Positions 51,604 through 62,493 of a DNA stretch of 64,000 bases are shown piece after piece. The notes below the pieces were generated by a model. It was not told where the DNA came from, ran no database searches, and was given only the letters and a program-made list of their open reading frames with translations. Made by a program: the position numbers and the translations under genes. Origin of the DNA: Dermacentor variabilis (taxonomy: Eukaryota; Arthropoda; Arachnida; Ixodida; Ixodidae); assembly GCF_050947875.1 (NCBI RefSeq), contig NW_027460401.1, positions 682,001-746,000 of the forward strand. Direction: 5' to 3'. Each line of letters starts with the position of its first letter. Positions within the stretch are counted from its first letter, which is position 1.

Positions 51604-52662
51604 CTAGACAAGGACCCCACTGGCTTCCGCACGCCGTCTTGCTTGTCGGATGATGGCCCTTTGGAGCTCTTCCTGTGAGCTGGACAGCGCCGCCTCCCAT
51701 TGTGTATGATCCGTAATTTCTGTGTTTGTCTTTTGTGTATATGCCGTGCATGCCCATGAGATGTGGTCTAAGGTTGTCGTGGCTCCGCACCATGGGCATG
51801 TGTCCGCATATCTTTCAGGGTGAATTTTATGGAGAATATGCAGGTTGTTATATGTATACGTTTGCAGCTTTCTCCGTATAACCTGTTCTTCGTTACTGAG
51901 GTTCTTATCTGGGGGTGGTAGTTTCATTCTATTTCCTCTGTGGTAGTTCAAAATTGCAGAGTAGTTCTGGTCAATCGGGATCAGGTCTTCAGAGGCGTCC
52001 TGTGAGCACCCGTGGTGTGTAGCATGCGCACGAGCTACTCTGTCAGCCTCTTCGTTTCCCTTGATTCCCTCATGACTGGGTACCCATATAAGGTGAAATC
52101 TGGCTCGGGGTTTTATATCTCGTATAATCCTATAGGCTGCGGTGCATACTCGTCCCCTGAGGTAGCTTCTGCATGCCGCTTGAGAGTCTGATAGGATGGT
52201 TATTTGTTGTTGGTTCGGTTCCGTCGCTTTGATAGCAAGGGCTATTGCGATTTCTTCTGCTTCCACGATAGTGGGGTTGCGAGTGGAGGCGCTAATGATT
52301 TCTCTGCCCAAATAGTCAGTGACAGCAGCTACCGTTCTTTTCTGCCTGCCTGTGTATCTTGCCGCGTCCACGAAACGGGAGTTTGGTTTGTCGCCGTGTG
52401 TTTTCTCAATGCATGCAGCTCTGGCTTCTCTTCTGCCTGCATGTAGAGCTGGGTCCATATTTCTGGGTATTGGCGCCACTTTGATGCTCTTTCTGATTAT
52501 TGTGGGGATGGGTTTAGCTTGGTTGTGTTTTTCTAGGAACTCGTGATACCCGAGTCTGCCAAGGAGTTTCCTACCCGTGGTCGTTTGTGTAAGTCTGTTT
52601 CTTTGAGTTATCAGTTGAGCTTCTGCCAGTTCTTCGAATGTATTATCAATTCCGAGAGACAT
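51604..52662 (-). pseudogene. LINE-4 RNase H and C-terminal knuckle
   Basis: 352 open codons. RNase H carboxylates can be followed: D in VTDYLGREI, E in VEAEEIAIALAI, D in ILSDSQAA, and the final D in GNEEADRVARAH, with HLIWVPSHEG between. A knuckle TCPWCGATTTLDHISWAC follows near the end. It is separated from the RT only by an in-frame UAA at about 52672. Confidence 0.8.
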
Positions 52663-52674
52663 GAGTTTTTCGGT

Positions 52675-53505
52675 TTAGGCGCATTGCGGAATTTGTAGGG
52701 CGATCTTGTATGCTTTCCGTAAGCACGAATTGATCGCATCCCTCTCTGTTTTCATTAGCTCGTAATACGGCAAGCTGTAAATGAAGCGGCTAACCACCAG
52801 ACTTCTGATTAGGTGAAGGGTGTCTGATTCCTTCATCCCCGTCCTTTTAGTGCTTACCCGCTTTATCATTCTTGAGACTTGTGTTGCCGTCTTGATGAGG
52901 TTAAGCCCGTGTTGGCAGTGTTGATTTGATTGTAGCCACATGCCTAGTACCCGGATTGTGGTCTTCTCAGGTATTGCATCATTGCCAAGTCTGATTTCCA
53001 GTTTAAGGGCAGGGTCCGTCGGGACGTTACGATTCCCTTTCCCTCTCCGGACTCGTATAATCTCACATTTCTCTGACGCGCATTGCAGCCCTCTGGCTCG
53101 CACGCATGTCTCGATTTCACAGGCAGCTGCTTGTAATCGTTCTTCTTTTTCACGTAGCGACCCGGTGACACACCAGACTGTAATATCATCCGCATATAGG
53201 GCGTGCTGGATACCCGGGATGGCTTGTAATTTCCTTGCAAGGCCTATCATCGCCACGTTAAATAGCGTTGGCGAGATCACTGCGCCCTGGCGAGTACCCT
53301 TGTTGGGTGCCTTGAAGGTCTTGATTTCTACTGCGCCAAATTTAATCTCAGCGGTTAAAAAGCTGCGAACATAGTTGTACATCCGCCCTCCGCAGTTTGT
53401 TTCAGCCAGGCCATCGAGCATTCCTTGGTGGCTGACGTTATCAAAAGCGCCCTTTGTGTCTGCAAATTTAAGAAATGTGGAGTCCCTGACGTAATTCCTA
53501 ATGCA
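52675..53505 (-). pseudogene. LINE-4 reverse transcriptase
   Basis: Open codons from GLAETNCGGRMYNYV to the in-frame stop, with GTRQGAVISPTLFNVAM (motif B), HALYADDITVW (catalytic YADD) and the VLGMWLQSNQH thumb block. Motif A (DTKGAFDNVSH) lies upstream in a continuing frame to ~53505, where the copy is truncated. Confidence 0.8.
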
Positions 53506-53510
53506 TGTTG

Positions 53511-56500
53511 GTACATTATATTATTGCCAATGGACTCCTCAGTATTGCTGTTATTTCTCACAATTCTCTCACAACAGGTATTGTTCTTTCATCTTTGAAA
53601 CATACGAAAGTCCTCCTTCATTTCAAATCTGGTGACTAAGGCATTTGTAGCTATATAGAGACCTTATTCTTAGCACCTTATTCAAGTAAAACGTTAGAAT
53701 ACATAGTTCATAAGCATACTGTTGAATTCATTGAATTGCATAATGCCCATCTAAGTTCTAACATGACTTTCTGCATGGATTTAGTACCACGTCGCAGTTA
53801 ACTCACGACGTCACTCATGCTTGTGTTTTCTAGCAATGTCAATCATGATTAATAGTCTGCACTTCACTTGCTTGGTTTTTTTCACATTGCCTGGTGTGTG
53901 CATATTGTTCTTGTATGTATACCTGAATAAAAAATTCAGTTGTAAGTCAGTGCTACTGTTGCGTTTTCACTGTCCTTCATACTTCGTGCACTGTTTCTAG
54001 TCTTTCAAAAATGCACTAACTCGCCCAGCTCTCACTGTGGAAGTTTAAAGTTGGCTGTTAAAATGAGAATCCAATAAACATGGAAACTGTCTGTTGGACA
54101 ATAGCAATGATTTTACTGTTTTCTACATGCAGTTTGTACATGTTGGTGCAAGAAGATTTGAAAGAGATATACAGAGTGTTACAGTATGCAAGGTTGAATG
54201 GTCCCGTCTCTGCCATGAATACTGCAGTATCATCATAGGTGTGCACATGTCTTGCACTGCAAGCCAGAGACTTACTTCAAGGCTTTCTTATTCTATTAAG
54301 TGTCAGCTGCTTGCATTCATAACGTGGTTGGTAAATTGTTTACCCATTTCCCATCGAAGTCCCTGCATTTCATTCTGCTGTATTCACCGAAATATTTTCA
54401 GCACCTTTCTTTCAATGACAATGAGGGTTACATTCATTTTGTGTCAAGGTGTTTTCTAATGCACCAAGATTAAAGATTCTGACGTTTTCAAGGCTGACAC
54501 AATAGCAAAAATATTCTCAGCCATAAAGTGTTCACATTGAGACAGCATGCAGGCACCTTGTCCCACAAAACATCAATCAATTCTATTTCTAGATAAAACC
54601 ACCTCAGTTTCTTACTGGCCAAGCTACATCTCTACACCAGTAGGTGCCACATGGTCTTTCCGAAAAGAAGGTTGCACAAGTATTTAAATACACTCTTTAA
54701 AAGTTTACTGTTAAGACCTGAGTTTCCTTCATTTCAGTTGCAATATTCGAATTAGGTAGCAAGAGCGTGTAGCTTTAGTGCATCTGCTGTTGACAGAGCT
54801 AAGCTGATATGAAGGTGAACGGGCATCCCTACATATATCAACCCCACATAAAGGTATGGCTTGATAAAGACATGTGCTGGAAAGGGGAATAAAAGGTCAC
54901 AGGATTCTCTGGTAATGTGGCACACACAATACAGCTGGGATACAATATGCAGATTACTTTGCAATTACCCATTTGCTTTCTTGGTGTTGCATGGCAGGAA
55001 AGAAAGCTGCAGCATAAGTCTGCATGCTATAGTGTTATTTATCCTCATAAAATTATAGAAAATTTTAATTCATTGCTCCACCAAAGACACCAGCAGCCAG
55101 CTAAGCCTTTCTTGACTTAAAGCTTCTCAGCCTGATCTCTACATATGTTGGCTTTGAGAATGTCTTTTCACACAAGCTTGTCACCGAAAGTGTGGAAAGG
55201 AGGTGAAGAATGCAACATAAATATTTGGAAACTGATTTGTCCAGCCCAGTATCATTTTACGGTCCTGACTTTCTTGATGCCAGTTTTGGACTTAAGAAGC
55301 TGCAGCTTAGCATGCAAGGTGTCGAATTATGTATATTTCATAGGAACTAGACATAAAAAGCCATTTTATTATCCCTCGCATAAAGGTCCAAAAGGCTCTA
55401 CATGAAAACTATGAGATAAACTTGCGTAAATCCCACGCAATGTGGGAATGGATGTTATGTGAAGTATCTTACAGGTAGTTGGCTATGCCAAGGTGAAGTG
55501 TTGCTATCGGTCGTTCCGAAATTAACACTCGTGCGAAACTTGCCTTTGAACCTTAAATGGAGGCGACCAACAACGGGTGGGTGTGCTGCTGCTGAGGCAC
55601 CCAGACCTTTTCATGTGATCCATCTGCTTCCAACGCAGGAAGGCTGAGAGTTGCATGACAAAGCTGGAATGACGACAATGCAACGAAAACGATGGCATCA
55701 CAAACACAACCACACATCCAGTGGCACAAGCTAATATACAACTTGGGTAACTGTGTTGGCATAAAAACATGTAAGAGTAACAACCCCCATTATTGAAATC
55801 TTTCAATAGAAACTATAACAAAAATTTAGTGCCGTGTTGCACCTATAAAACTACATAAAAATCATGTACTAACATAAGGAAATACACAAGAAAAAGTTCA
55901 TTACAGCAAAAGCAATATTGTATTACTTATGCGACTTTATTTTATTGGTGACGCCATGAAAGCAGAAATGCCAGGTGATAACACTTTGCCAAAGCTCAAG
56001 CAAATATCTCGTTTAGACCACTTCCTTTTTGGTGGAATTTAATTTGCTGGTTGTTGATGATTGTACATGTTCACATACTCCTGCCAGTCATGGCAAAAGC
56101 TGATTTTATTGTTATTATTATGGCATGCAGTTTCTCAGTTCTAAGCCCTGCTGCTCTTTTATTTTAGCACAGCTTCCTTTAGTTGCAGCAATAATATAAA
56201 GTTAATATGTGCTGGGCCAATGTGCAGACATTTTTGTACTCTTTCATGTCATCCTATCTTTTTACTTCTCCCATTTCTGATTTCTGTCCAGAATGAATCA
56301 GTTGATTCGATTTCCAAGGTTACTTTTGCATTGCTTGTAATTAAGCTTGGAAGGCAGCATTCTCCACTCTTTTTCTGTCCTCCTTGGATTAGGCAACAAG
56401 CGAGAACACTGCTTCAGGTGGCCCAGTGGTTGCTTTATTTTGCCTTCCAGTGTAACAGCAGTTGTTGTGAACTTAGCAAGAACCTGGTCCAGATGCCAGC

Positions 56501-56591
56501 AGTCCTTTCTTCACTTTCGTTGCAGATGTCTGACAATGCAAATTATTGGCAGAAAATTTGCAGATCATGCACTTCAACTTGCTCCCCAGCT
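53511..56591. other. No gene seen
   Basis: 3 kb of AT-rich sequence. Short open frames only (up to ~120 codons), none recognisable. No tRNA, MITE boundary or LINE tail found by eye. This is one of the few stretches that could hold host exons too short to see. Confidence 0.5.
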
Positions 56592-57254
56592 TGTGGGGAC
56601 CCCTTTGGGACCCCTGTCTCCTGTGCACGCGCGACTTGGGCCATTCGGCCGCGCGATCGCTGGGGACACGCAGTTCCAAGCCTCATTTTGGATAGCGTAC
56701 ATTCCCCGCGGCCGCGGGCGCCGGCGCGACGCGGAGCCTGCTGCTTGCGCGCGCGGCTCACGTTACGCCGTGCGCCGCGCGTAAGAACAGTGCCTGAGGA
56801 GCGGGCCCCTCTCGCCCTCTCTTCGGTTTCTCTCTCCTTCAGCATCGGAGGTGCGCGGGCGCTTTCGCCCGGACAGATTGACTTTCGGTGCTCATGGCTG
56901 TCGGACGGGCGGACCCCCTTGGTCCCGCGCCCCTCTGAGCAAGGCGGCCCCCTTTTGTGTGGCGAACCTGCTCGGAAGAGCCAGCGTGGTGGAGCAGACT
57001 TCCCGGGAGCTTTCGCCCGTAGTCTGCGACTGCCACCCCAGTGCCGTATTCCTGTATTGTACTCGCATTTTGTACATAGCAGGAAATAAACCCCCATTCG
57101 TTGGTGCCACGGCTGGAGTCGTCTCTACGCCTTGCCGGTGAGTCAGCGAACCCGCCGCGGCGCCCCTTTGCGTGCGCTGCGGAGTGGGGACGAGCTACGT
57201 GTCTCCTTAGACCTTAGCTAGCCGGGTCCGGGCACGTTAGCCCGAAGCCCCACA
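56592..57254 (+). repeat. Gypsy-5 5' LTR
   Basis: Starts TGTGGGGACCCC, ends CCCCACA. GC-rich in the first two thirds; AATAAA at 57087 serves as the poly(A) signal. Its first 69 bp equal 63932-64000 exactly. Confidence 0.85.
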
Positions 57255-57258
57255 TATC

Positions 57259-57275
57259 TGGCGCCCAACTAGGTT
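57259..57275 (+). other. Gypsy-5 primer-binding site
   Basis: TGGCGCCCAACTAGGTT begins four bases after the LTR. It starts with TGG, the complement of a tRNA CCA end. The tRNA species was not determined. Confidence 0.65.
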
Positions 57276-57280
57276 TCGGC

Positions 57281-58783
57281 ATGGCGTCGGAGCAGGCCCC
57301 TTTGCGGCCCCCGTCGCAGCCTGAGTCCTTGGTTGCGGACCTTCTGTCGTTTGAGGCAGCGGACAATGCTGTAAGCTTCAGGGATGCTCTTCGTGGCAAC
57401 CCCATGCTATCAGATGCCAAGTGCGACCCCCTAGGGACGCCCATTGGTCAGTCCGTTCGCCCAGCGGCACTCTACGGTCCAAGCAGCGTGAGCCCTTTAA
57501 CTGCTCAGCTGCTTCGGCGTTCTGCCGAGCAGGAGCCATCCCGCTCCGCCGGCGACTGCGATCCGCTATCCGGCCTCAGTTGGCCTGGAGGGCAACCTTT
57601 TCGCAGCACCGTCGGCCGGCCTCCCATAGGCCCGCACGACATTTCTCCGCCGTTCGCCGGTCCCTTAGGACCACGAGCGGGCACATCCCGGCAGGCACCC
57701 TGTGAGCCTCGCCCGGACCAATTGCCGCTGCACAACGCAGCCGCGCAGTTGCTATCATCGCTGATGGAAATGGCGCAATCTCAGGCTAGCGTCAGGCCTC
57801 CCGTGGTGGACCCTAGTCCCCCTAGGCCTGCCCTGCCGAGCAACTTCAAGGTACATATTCCGACGTACAGCGGTTACTCAGACCGCATGAGCGCTACGGA
57901 ATACCTGGAGTCTCTATGCCAATACCAGAAAGCGATGAGGCTGGAAGACAGCGTGATTATAGGCACCATACTGCCTGTCTCGCTGACCGCCCAAGCTGCG
58001 CGGTGGTACCGCCTAGTCGGACAGCGCGCTCGTAGCATGGAGGAGTTTAGGACGCTGTTCAGCCATGAATTCCTCCCTCCTGACTATGAGCGACGCATGC
58101 GGCGCGAGTTGGAGCTTCGAACCCAACACAGGGACGAATCTCTGCTCGAGTACGTGAGAGCCATGCAGGAGCTTTATCTCCTAGCAGAGCACTCGGCGTC
58201 GAACTCTGAGAAGGTGGAGCGGGTGATTCGGCAAGCCCATCCAACCTTCGCCGCTTACCTTCGAAACGGCCGGTTCCACGACCTGGACGATTTGGCCGCT
58301 GAAGCGAAGCGTATTCAGGGTGACATTCTGGCCGCGCGGGCCTACCGCCCGCCGCCGCCAGCGTCGTTGTCCCTTGAACCCCGGTGCGCTTGGAACGGCG
58401 GCAACGTGCTTACGCCCGCCCCTTTCCGGCTAACCGACGCAACGGCAGCCCTCGTTGGAGAAACGGAGCGAGGCGCGTGGGAGCTCTCTGACCGCGCTCT
58501 TGACCCGTACTCGTATGCCAGGCGGGCGCACACAGTCGCCCAGCCCGGCCGAGCACGAAACTGGGACCGCCGAAGCGGCCAGGCGGTGGAAACTGATACC
58601 AATGCCCACGCGGCGCAACAGAAACCACCGCCGGCGCGCAGCGCGCCGCGAGCAGCTCCGCCTGCACGCAGCGTCGTCTGCTACAAGTGCAATGAGACGG
58701 GCCACATTGCCCGGGAGTGCACGAACCGCCGCGCTACCGAAGGGCACAATCGCCCGACGGGAAACGGCGTGCGCCGCCGGTGA
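57281..58783 (+). CDS. Gypsy-5 Gag (500 aa)
   Basis: First ATG after the primer-binding site, with G at -3 and +4. After a Pro-rich N-terminal ~190 residues comes a capsid domain (VHIPTYSGYSDRMSATEYLE; RSMEEFRTLFSHEFLP; DESLLEYVRAMQELY). A linker and one CCHC knuckle C467-x2-C470-x4-H475-x4-C480 follow. The stop TGA (58781-58783) lies in the loop of the frameshift stem. Gag assembles the particle that packages element RNA. Confidence 0.9.
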   Translation: MASEQAPLRPPSQPESLVADLLSFEAADNAVSFRDALRGNPMLSDAKCDPLGTPIGQSVRPAALYGPSSVSPLTAQLLRRSAEQEPSRSAGDCDPLSGLSWPGGQPFRSTVGRPPIGPHDISPPFAGPLGPRAGTSRQAPCEPRPDQLPLHNAAAQLLSSLMEMAQSQASVRPPVVDPSPPRPALPSNFKVHIPTYSGYSDRMSATEYLESLCQYQKAMRLEDSVIIGTILPVSLTAQAARWYRLVGQRARSMEEFRTLFSHEFLPPDYERRMRRELELRTQHRDESLLEYVRAMQELYLLAEHSASNSEKVERVIRQAHPTFAAYLRNGRFHDLDDLAAEAKRIQGDILAARAYRPPPPASLSLEPRCAWNGGNVLTPAPFRLTDATAALVGETERGAWELSDRALDPYSYARRAHTVAQPGRARNWDRRSGQAVETDTNAHAAQQKPPPARSAPRAAPPARSVVCYKCNETGHIARECTNRRATEGHNRPTGNGVRRR

Positions 58784-58804
58784 CTCTGCCTTCGCCGGCG
58801 GTGC
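58759..58804 (+). promoter_or_regulatory. -1 ribosomal frameshift cassette at gag/pol
   Basis: A slippery heptamer GGGAAAC (58759-58765) lies in the Gag frame as G-GGA-AAC, the exact X-XXY-YYZ register. After a 5-nt spacer a 10-bp GC-rich stem pairs 58771-58780 with 58795-58804 (one G-U) around a 14-nt loop. Slippage puts ribosomes into the pol frame, which is -1 relative to gag. The result would be a Gag-Pol fusion of about 495 plus 1,242 residues. Confidence 0.85.
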
Positions 58805-61800
58805 CTGAAACAAGGGGTTCCTTAGCCCCGATGGCGTGTAGGGTCGGAATTGATGACCCGTCGCCAGCCCCCTTCCTTGCGCTCACGATCGCTGGTCGAA
58901 CGTTTGCAGCGCTACTGGACAGTGGCGCCACAGCCTCGCTGTTCGGGGAGGAAGTTTTGGCTCACTTACGCCGGCACTCAGTCCGGCTGCGAGCCTGCAA
59001 CACAGCCTTCCATCTCGCGAGCGGTGCGGCTACCTCGTGTGGCTCGGCGAGATTGGTTGTGCGCTGGGAGGAGCGTGTACGCCGTCACAGGTTCGTGTAC
59101 CTCCCTGGTCTGTCCGTACCCGTGATAGTAGGCCGAGACTTTCTGGCCCGCACTGGGATCGTGATAGACATTGCGAACAAAGGATACAGGGAGGGCCCTG
59201 GTGCGCCCCTGAAACCTTTTGCGCATTTCCCTGTCGCTTCGGTGGCACCTAGAGCCCCAGGCGCGGCACCACGGCAGGAGGAGGGGCGAGTCCCATTGAC
59301 CCCCCAGACTCCGGCTGTCACAAAACCCGCTGTACGCGGCCCCTCGTCGGCCAGCGAAGCGGGCAGAGCTCGTTGCGAGACTCATTCTCCCGAGCCGAGC
59401 GCAGCGCTAGCGGATCGGATTTCATGTAATCCTACGATCGCAAGCGCGCGCAGCGAAACGAACCGCTCGCTGCCGCCTTTGCCTGGCAGTTTGTCGGAAC
59501 GTGAGAAGGCGCGCCTGTCATCGCTGCTGAACCAATTTCACGCGATGTTTACAGATCGGCCGGGACGCACCACTCTTGTGCGACACCGGATCGACACAGG
59601 CGACGCGCTACCGTGGAAATGCAATCCCAGGCCCGTGAGTGTGGCCAAAAGGAAAGCTATCGACCTCGCAATGGACGAAATGATCGAGACTGGCGTAATC
59701 CGCCGATCTAATAGTCCGTGGGGTTCTCCGGTAGTGCTGGTCCCGAAAAAAGACGGCTCCTCTCGTCTTTGCGTGGACTACCGCCGACTCAATGAAGTCA
59801 CTCGGAAGGATGCTTACCCTATGCCGAGCATTGACTCAATCGTGGCGAGCCTAGGTGGTGCACATTATTTTACCACTCTAGATGCTAGCCGCGGTTACCT
59901 GCAAGTGCAGATGGAGCCAAGGGCCGCGGAGAAAACCGCTTTCACCTCACATAGAGGCTTGTACGAGTTCACTCGCATGCCCTTTGGCTGCTCGGGCGCT
60001 GCAGCGACTTTCCAGAGATTGATGGACAGGGTTCTGGGAAGGGCAAAATGGCAATACGCCCTAGCCTACCTAGACGATATTGTCCTCTTCTCTTGCACCT
60101 TTGAGGAACACCTCCGCCACTTGGAGGACATCCTCGGAAGGCTGCACGCTGCCGGGATCACTCTGAACCCGAAGAAAGCTCAGATCGCAGAGACCCGTGT
60201 CTCACTGCTGGGCTTTACAATAGAGCGAGGCCGTGTTTTGCCGAGCGAGGACAAGGTCCGAGCTATCCTCGAGTACCCAACGCCGGCTAACATACAGGCC
60301 CTCAGACGCTTTTTGGGCATGGTGAATTACTACCGCCAATTCGTGCCCAACTGCGCCGCTCTACAGGCTCCCTTGACCTCGTTGTTGAGGAAGTCTACAA
60401 GCTGGAGCTGGGGTCCGGAGCAACATGATGCTTTCAGGGCTCTCTCTAAAGCTCTTGTGGACACAGCCGAGCTGAAGCTGCCCGACCTGAACAGGGAGTT
60501 CGTAGTCCAAGCTGACGCGAGCGACCTGGGTATAGGTGCGGTGCTGTTCCAAGAACATGAGGACGTTCTTCGGCCAGTGGCCTTTGCCAGCCGGTCGTTG
60601 ACGCCCGCAGAGCGTAACTATTCCGTGACCGAACGTGAGTGTCTAGCGATAGTGTTCGCTCTGCGTAAGTTCGATCACTACGTCGACGGAGTGCCTTTTG
60701 TTGTTGAAACGGATCACATGGCGCTCACCTGGCTGAAGCGCTTGCGCGAGCCCTCAGGCCGCCTCGCGCGCTGGGCATTGACGTTACAGCGCTACAACTT
60801 TGTTGTTCGCTATCGGAAGGGGAGCACAAACGTGGTGGCCGACGCCTTGTCGCGCGCCCCCGTTTTAGACCCGGACACCTTTGACGGGCACCCCTCCGCG
60901 ACAACGCTTCCGAACGAAGCCGGAGCCCTGGTCTCCAAAGGCACGGAAGGAGCGAGTTCAGGCGGCTGTGCGGCCTATAAGCCGCCGTCGGCGGGCGAAA
61001 GTGCGTACCTGCTGGACCCTGTAACGTCCATGGGTATCACGTACAGCAGACGGGAGCTGCTGGAAGCTCAGCGGAAAGACCCATTTTGTCAGCAAATCGC
61101 TGACGAGCTCGAAAAAGAGCACAGCTCCGAGAGGGAGCGAGGCGGCAACGCCGATGGGCGCAAATTGACAGCTGGTATTGCTGTTGGCGCCGGGTGCGAC
61201 GCAGCTGGTATTGCTGCAGGCACGTTGGATTCGTATCTGCTGGATGCTGATGGAGTGCTCCTGCGCTATCTCCCAACTGAAGAGGCTCCTAATGAGTCCT
61301 TTAAGGTGGTGATCCCCCGCAGTCTACGGAGGGCCACATTGAGCTATTTTCATGACTCGCGGTTGGCCGGACACGCGAGTGGCCGTAAGACTTATCTTAA
61401 GTTGTGCCGCTCCGCAACCTGGCCAGGCATGAAGCGTGATGTACTTCATTACTCTCGCTCGTGCCGCGTGTGTCAGAGTGTGAAGCCCCGTGGTGGCAAA
61501 CCCCCCGGCCTCATGCAGCCGATCGACAGCCAGCTACCCTGGCAAATCGCGGCCTGTGACGTTATGGGACCTTTCCCAAGAAGCCGGCAAGGTCACACAT
61601 TCCTGCTGGCCGTCACGGATCATTTCACGAAGTGGGTGGAACTATTTCCCCTTCGGAAGCTAACGGCACGCGTCATATGGGACAAGTTGCTCGAAGTATT
61701 CACCCGCTTTGGCTTTCCGGCGGAGTTGATCACTGACAACGCGTCCTATTTCACGGCCAAGGTGTTCGTCGATGTCTGTGCAGCCTTTGGCATGAAGCAC

Positions 61801-62493
61801 CGCAAAACAACGACTTATCACCCTCAGGCCAATCCCACCGAGCGGGTGAACCGAAATGTGAAGCCCTTGCTCGCTGCCTTTGCCCGGCAACACAGGGACT
61901 GGGACGCCTGTCTCCGCGAGATAGGTTTCTCTTTGCGCACATCGGTGAACCGTTCGACTGGGTACACGCCCGCTTTCCTCAATTTCGGGAGAGAGCTGCC
62001 AAACCCTATGGATCGCGTTCTGCGAACCGGCAGCGGGGCGAGCGCCGTTGCGTCGGGTCTCTCCGACTACGCGGTGCAAGTGCGCGCTAGGATGAGCGAG
62101 GCCCTTTCTCATGCCCGCACCAACCTGGCGAAAGCACGCGCTGGACAAAAAGCACAATACGACCGGTCGCATAGAGAGGTACATTATCAAGTAGGTGACC
62201 TTGTCCTCAGGCGCAATCATGTGCTGAGTGACGCAACAAAGGGCATCTCAGCCTCTCTGTCGGCCAAGTGGTCGGGCCCATACCGAGTGGAGACCAAAAT
62301 GTCGCGTCTTGTGTATAAGCTGGTGGACTCAAACGGTAGACCATCCGGCGGTCCAGTGAACGTTTCTGACCTCAAACCTTTCGTTGCCAGAAGCAGCAAC
62401 TGGGAAGAGGAAGAGACACAGCAAGCGCAACCGAGCAAGACGGCGGATCTCAATCCGCGCACTCGCCGGTATAACTTGCGAAAACGCCCTTAG
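58765..62493 (+). CDS. Gypsy-5 Pol (protease, RT, RNase H, integrase)
   Basis: The pol frame is open from about 58717, but its upstream ATG-less start suggests entry by frameshift at 58765. Numbered from 58717, the domains are: retropepsin LLDSGATASLF (active site DSG, not DTG, ~68-70); RT ~310-490 with CVDYRRLNEVTRKDAYPMP, MPFGCSGAAATFQ and YLDD at 451-454; and RNase H from D600 (VQADASDLG) with TERECLA and VETDH. Integrase has an HHCC finger (FHD, AGH, CRVC; ~879-919), catalytic D948, D1007 and E1042 (34 residues between the last two, as in other elements with HPQANP-type spacing), and a GPY/F module near 1187. No defects seen. Confidence 0.92.
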   Translation, partial: RRAPPVTLPSPAVPETRGSLAPMACRVGIDDPSPAPFLALTIAGRTFAALLDSGATASLFGEEVLAHLRRHSVRLRACNTAFHLASGAATSCGSARLVVRWEERVRRHRFVYLPGLSVPVIVGRDFLARTGIVIDIANKGYREGPGAPLKPFAHFPVASVAPRAPGAAPRQEEGRVPLTPQTPAVTKPAVRGPSSASEAGRARCETHSPEPSAALADRISCNPTIASARSETNRSLPPLPGSLSEREKARLSSLLNQFHAMFTDRPGRTTLVRHRIDTGDALPWKCNPRPVSVAKRKAIDLAMDEMIETGVIRRSNSPWGSPVVLVPKKDGSSRLCVDYRRLNEVTRKDAYPMPSIDSIVASLGGAHYFTTLDASRGYLQVQMEPRAAEKTAFTSHRGLYEFTRMPFGCSGAAATFQRLMDRVLGRAKWQYALAYLDDIVLFSCTFEEHLRHLEDILGRLHAAGITLNPKKAQIAETRVSLLGFTIERGRVLPSEDKVRAILEYPTPANIQALRRFLGMVNYYRQFVPNCAALQAPLTSLLRKSTSWSWGPEQHDAFRALSKALVDTAELKLPDLNREFVVQADASDLGIGAVLFQEHEDVLRPVAFASRSLTPAERNYSVTERECLAIVFALRKFDHYVDGVPFVVETDHMALTWLKRLREPSGRLARWALTLQRYNFVVRYRKGSTNVVADALSRAPVLDPDTFDGHPSATTLPNEAGALVSKGTEGASSGGCAAYKPPSAGESAYLLDPVTSMGITYSRRELLEAQRKDPFCQQIADELEKEHSSERERGGNADGRKLTAGIAVGAGCDAAGIAAGTLDSYLLDADGVLLRYLPTEEAPNESFKVVIPRSLRRATLSYFHDSRLAGHASGRKTYLKLCRSATWPGMKRDVLHYSRSCRVCQSVKPRGGKPPGLMQPIDSQLPWQIAACDVMGPFPRSRQGHTFLLAVTDHFTKWVELFPLRKLTARVIWDKLLEVFTRFGFPAELITDNASYFTAKVFVDVCAAFGMKHRKTTTYHPQANPTERVNRNVKPLLAAFARQHRDWDACLREIGFSLRTSVNRSTGYTPAFLNFGRELPNPMDRVLRTGSGASAVASGLSDYAVQVRARMSEALSHARTNLAKARAGQKAQYDRSHREVHYQVGDLVLRRNHVLSDATKGISASLSAKWSGPYRVETKMSRLVYKLVDSNGRPSGGPVNVSDLKPFVARSSNWEEEETQQAQPSKTADLNPRTRRYNLRKRP

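Larger units (their letters stand above)
51562..53510 (-). mobile_element. LINE-4: 5'-truncated I-type LINE with RNase H
   Basis: Minus-strand element retaining the RT from motif A, a connection region, RNase H, a C-terminal zinc knuckle and a short 3' UTR before the GATA tail. The RT and RNase H parts share one reading frame separated by a single stop codon. The combination of RT and an internal RNase H fits the I group of LINEs. 5' truncation is near 53510. Confidence 0.82.
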
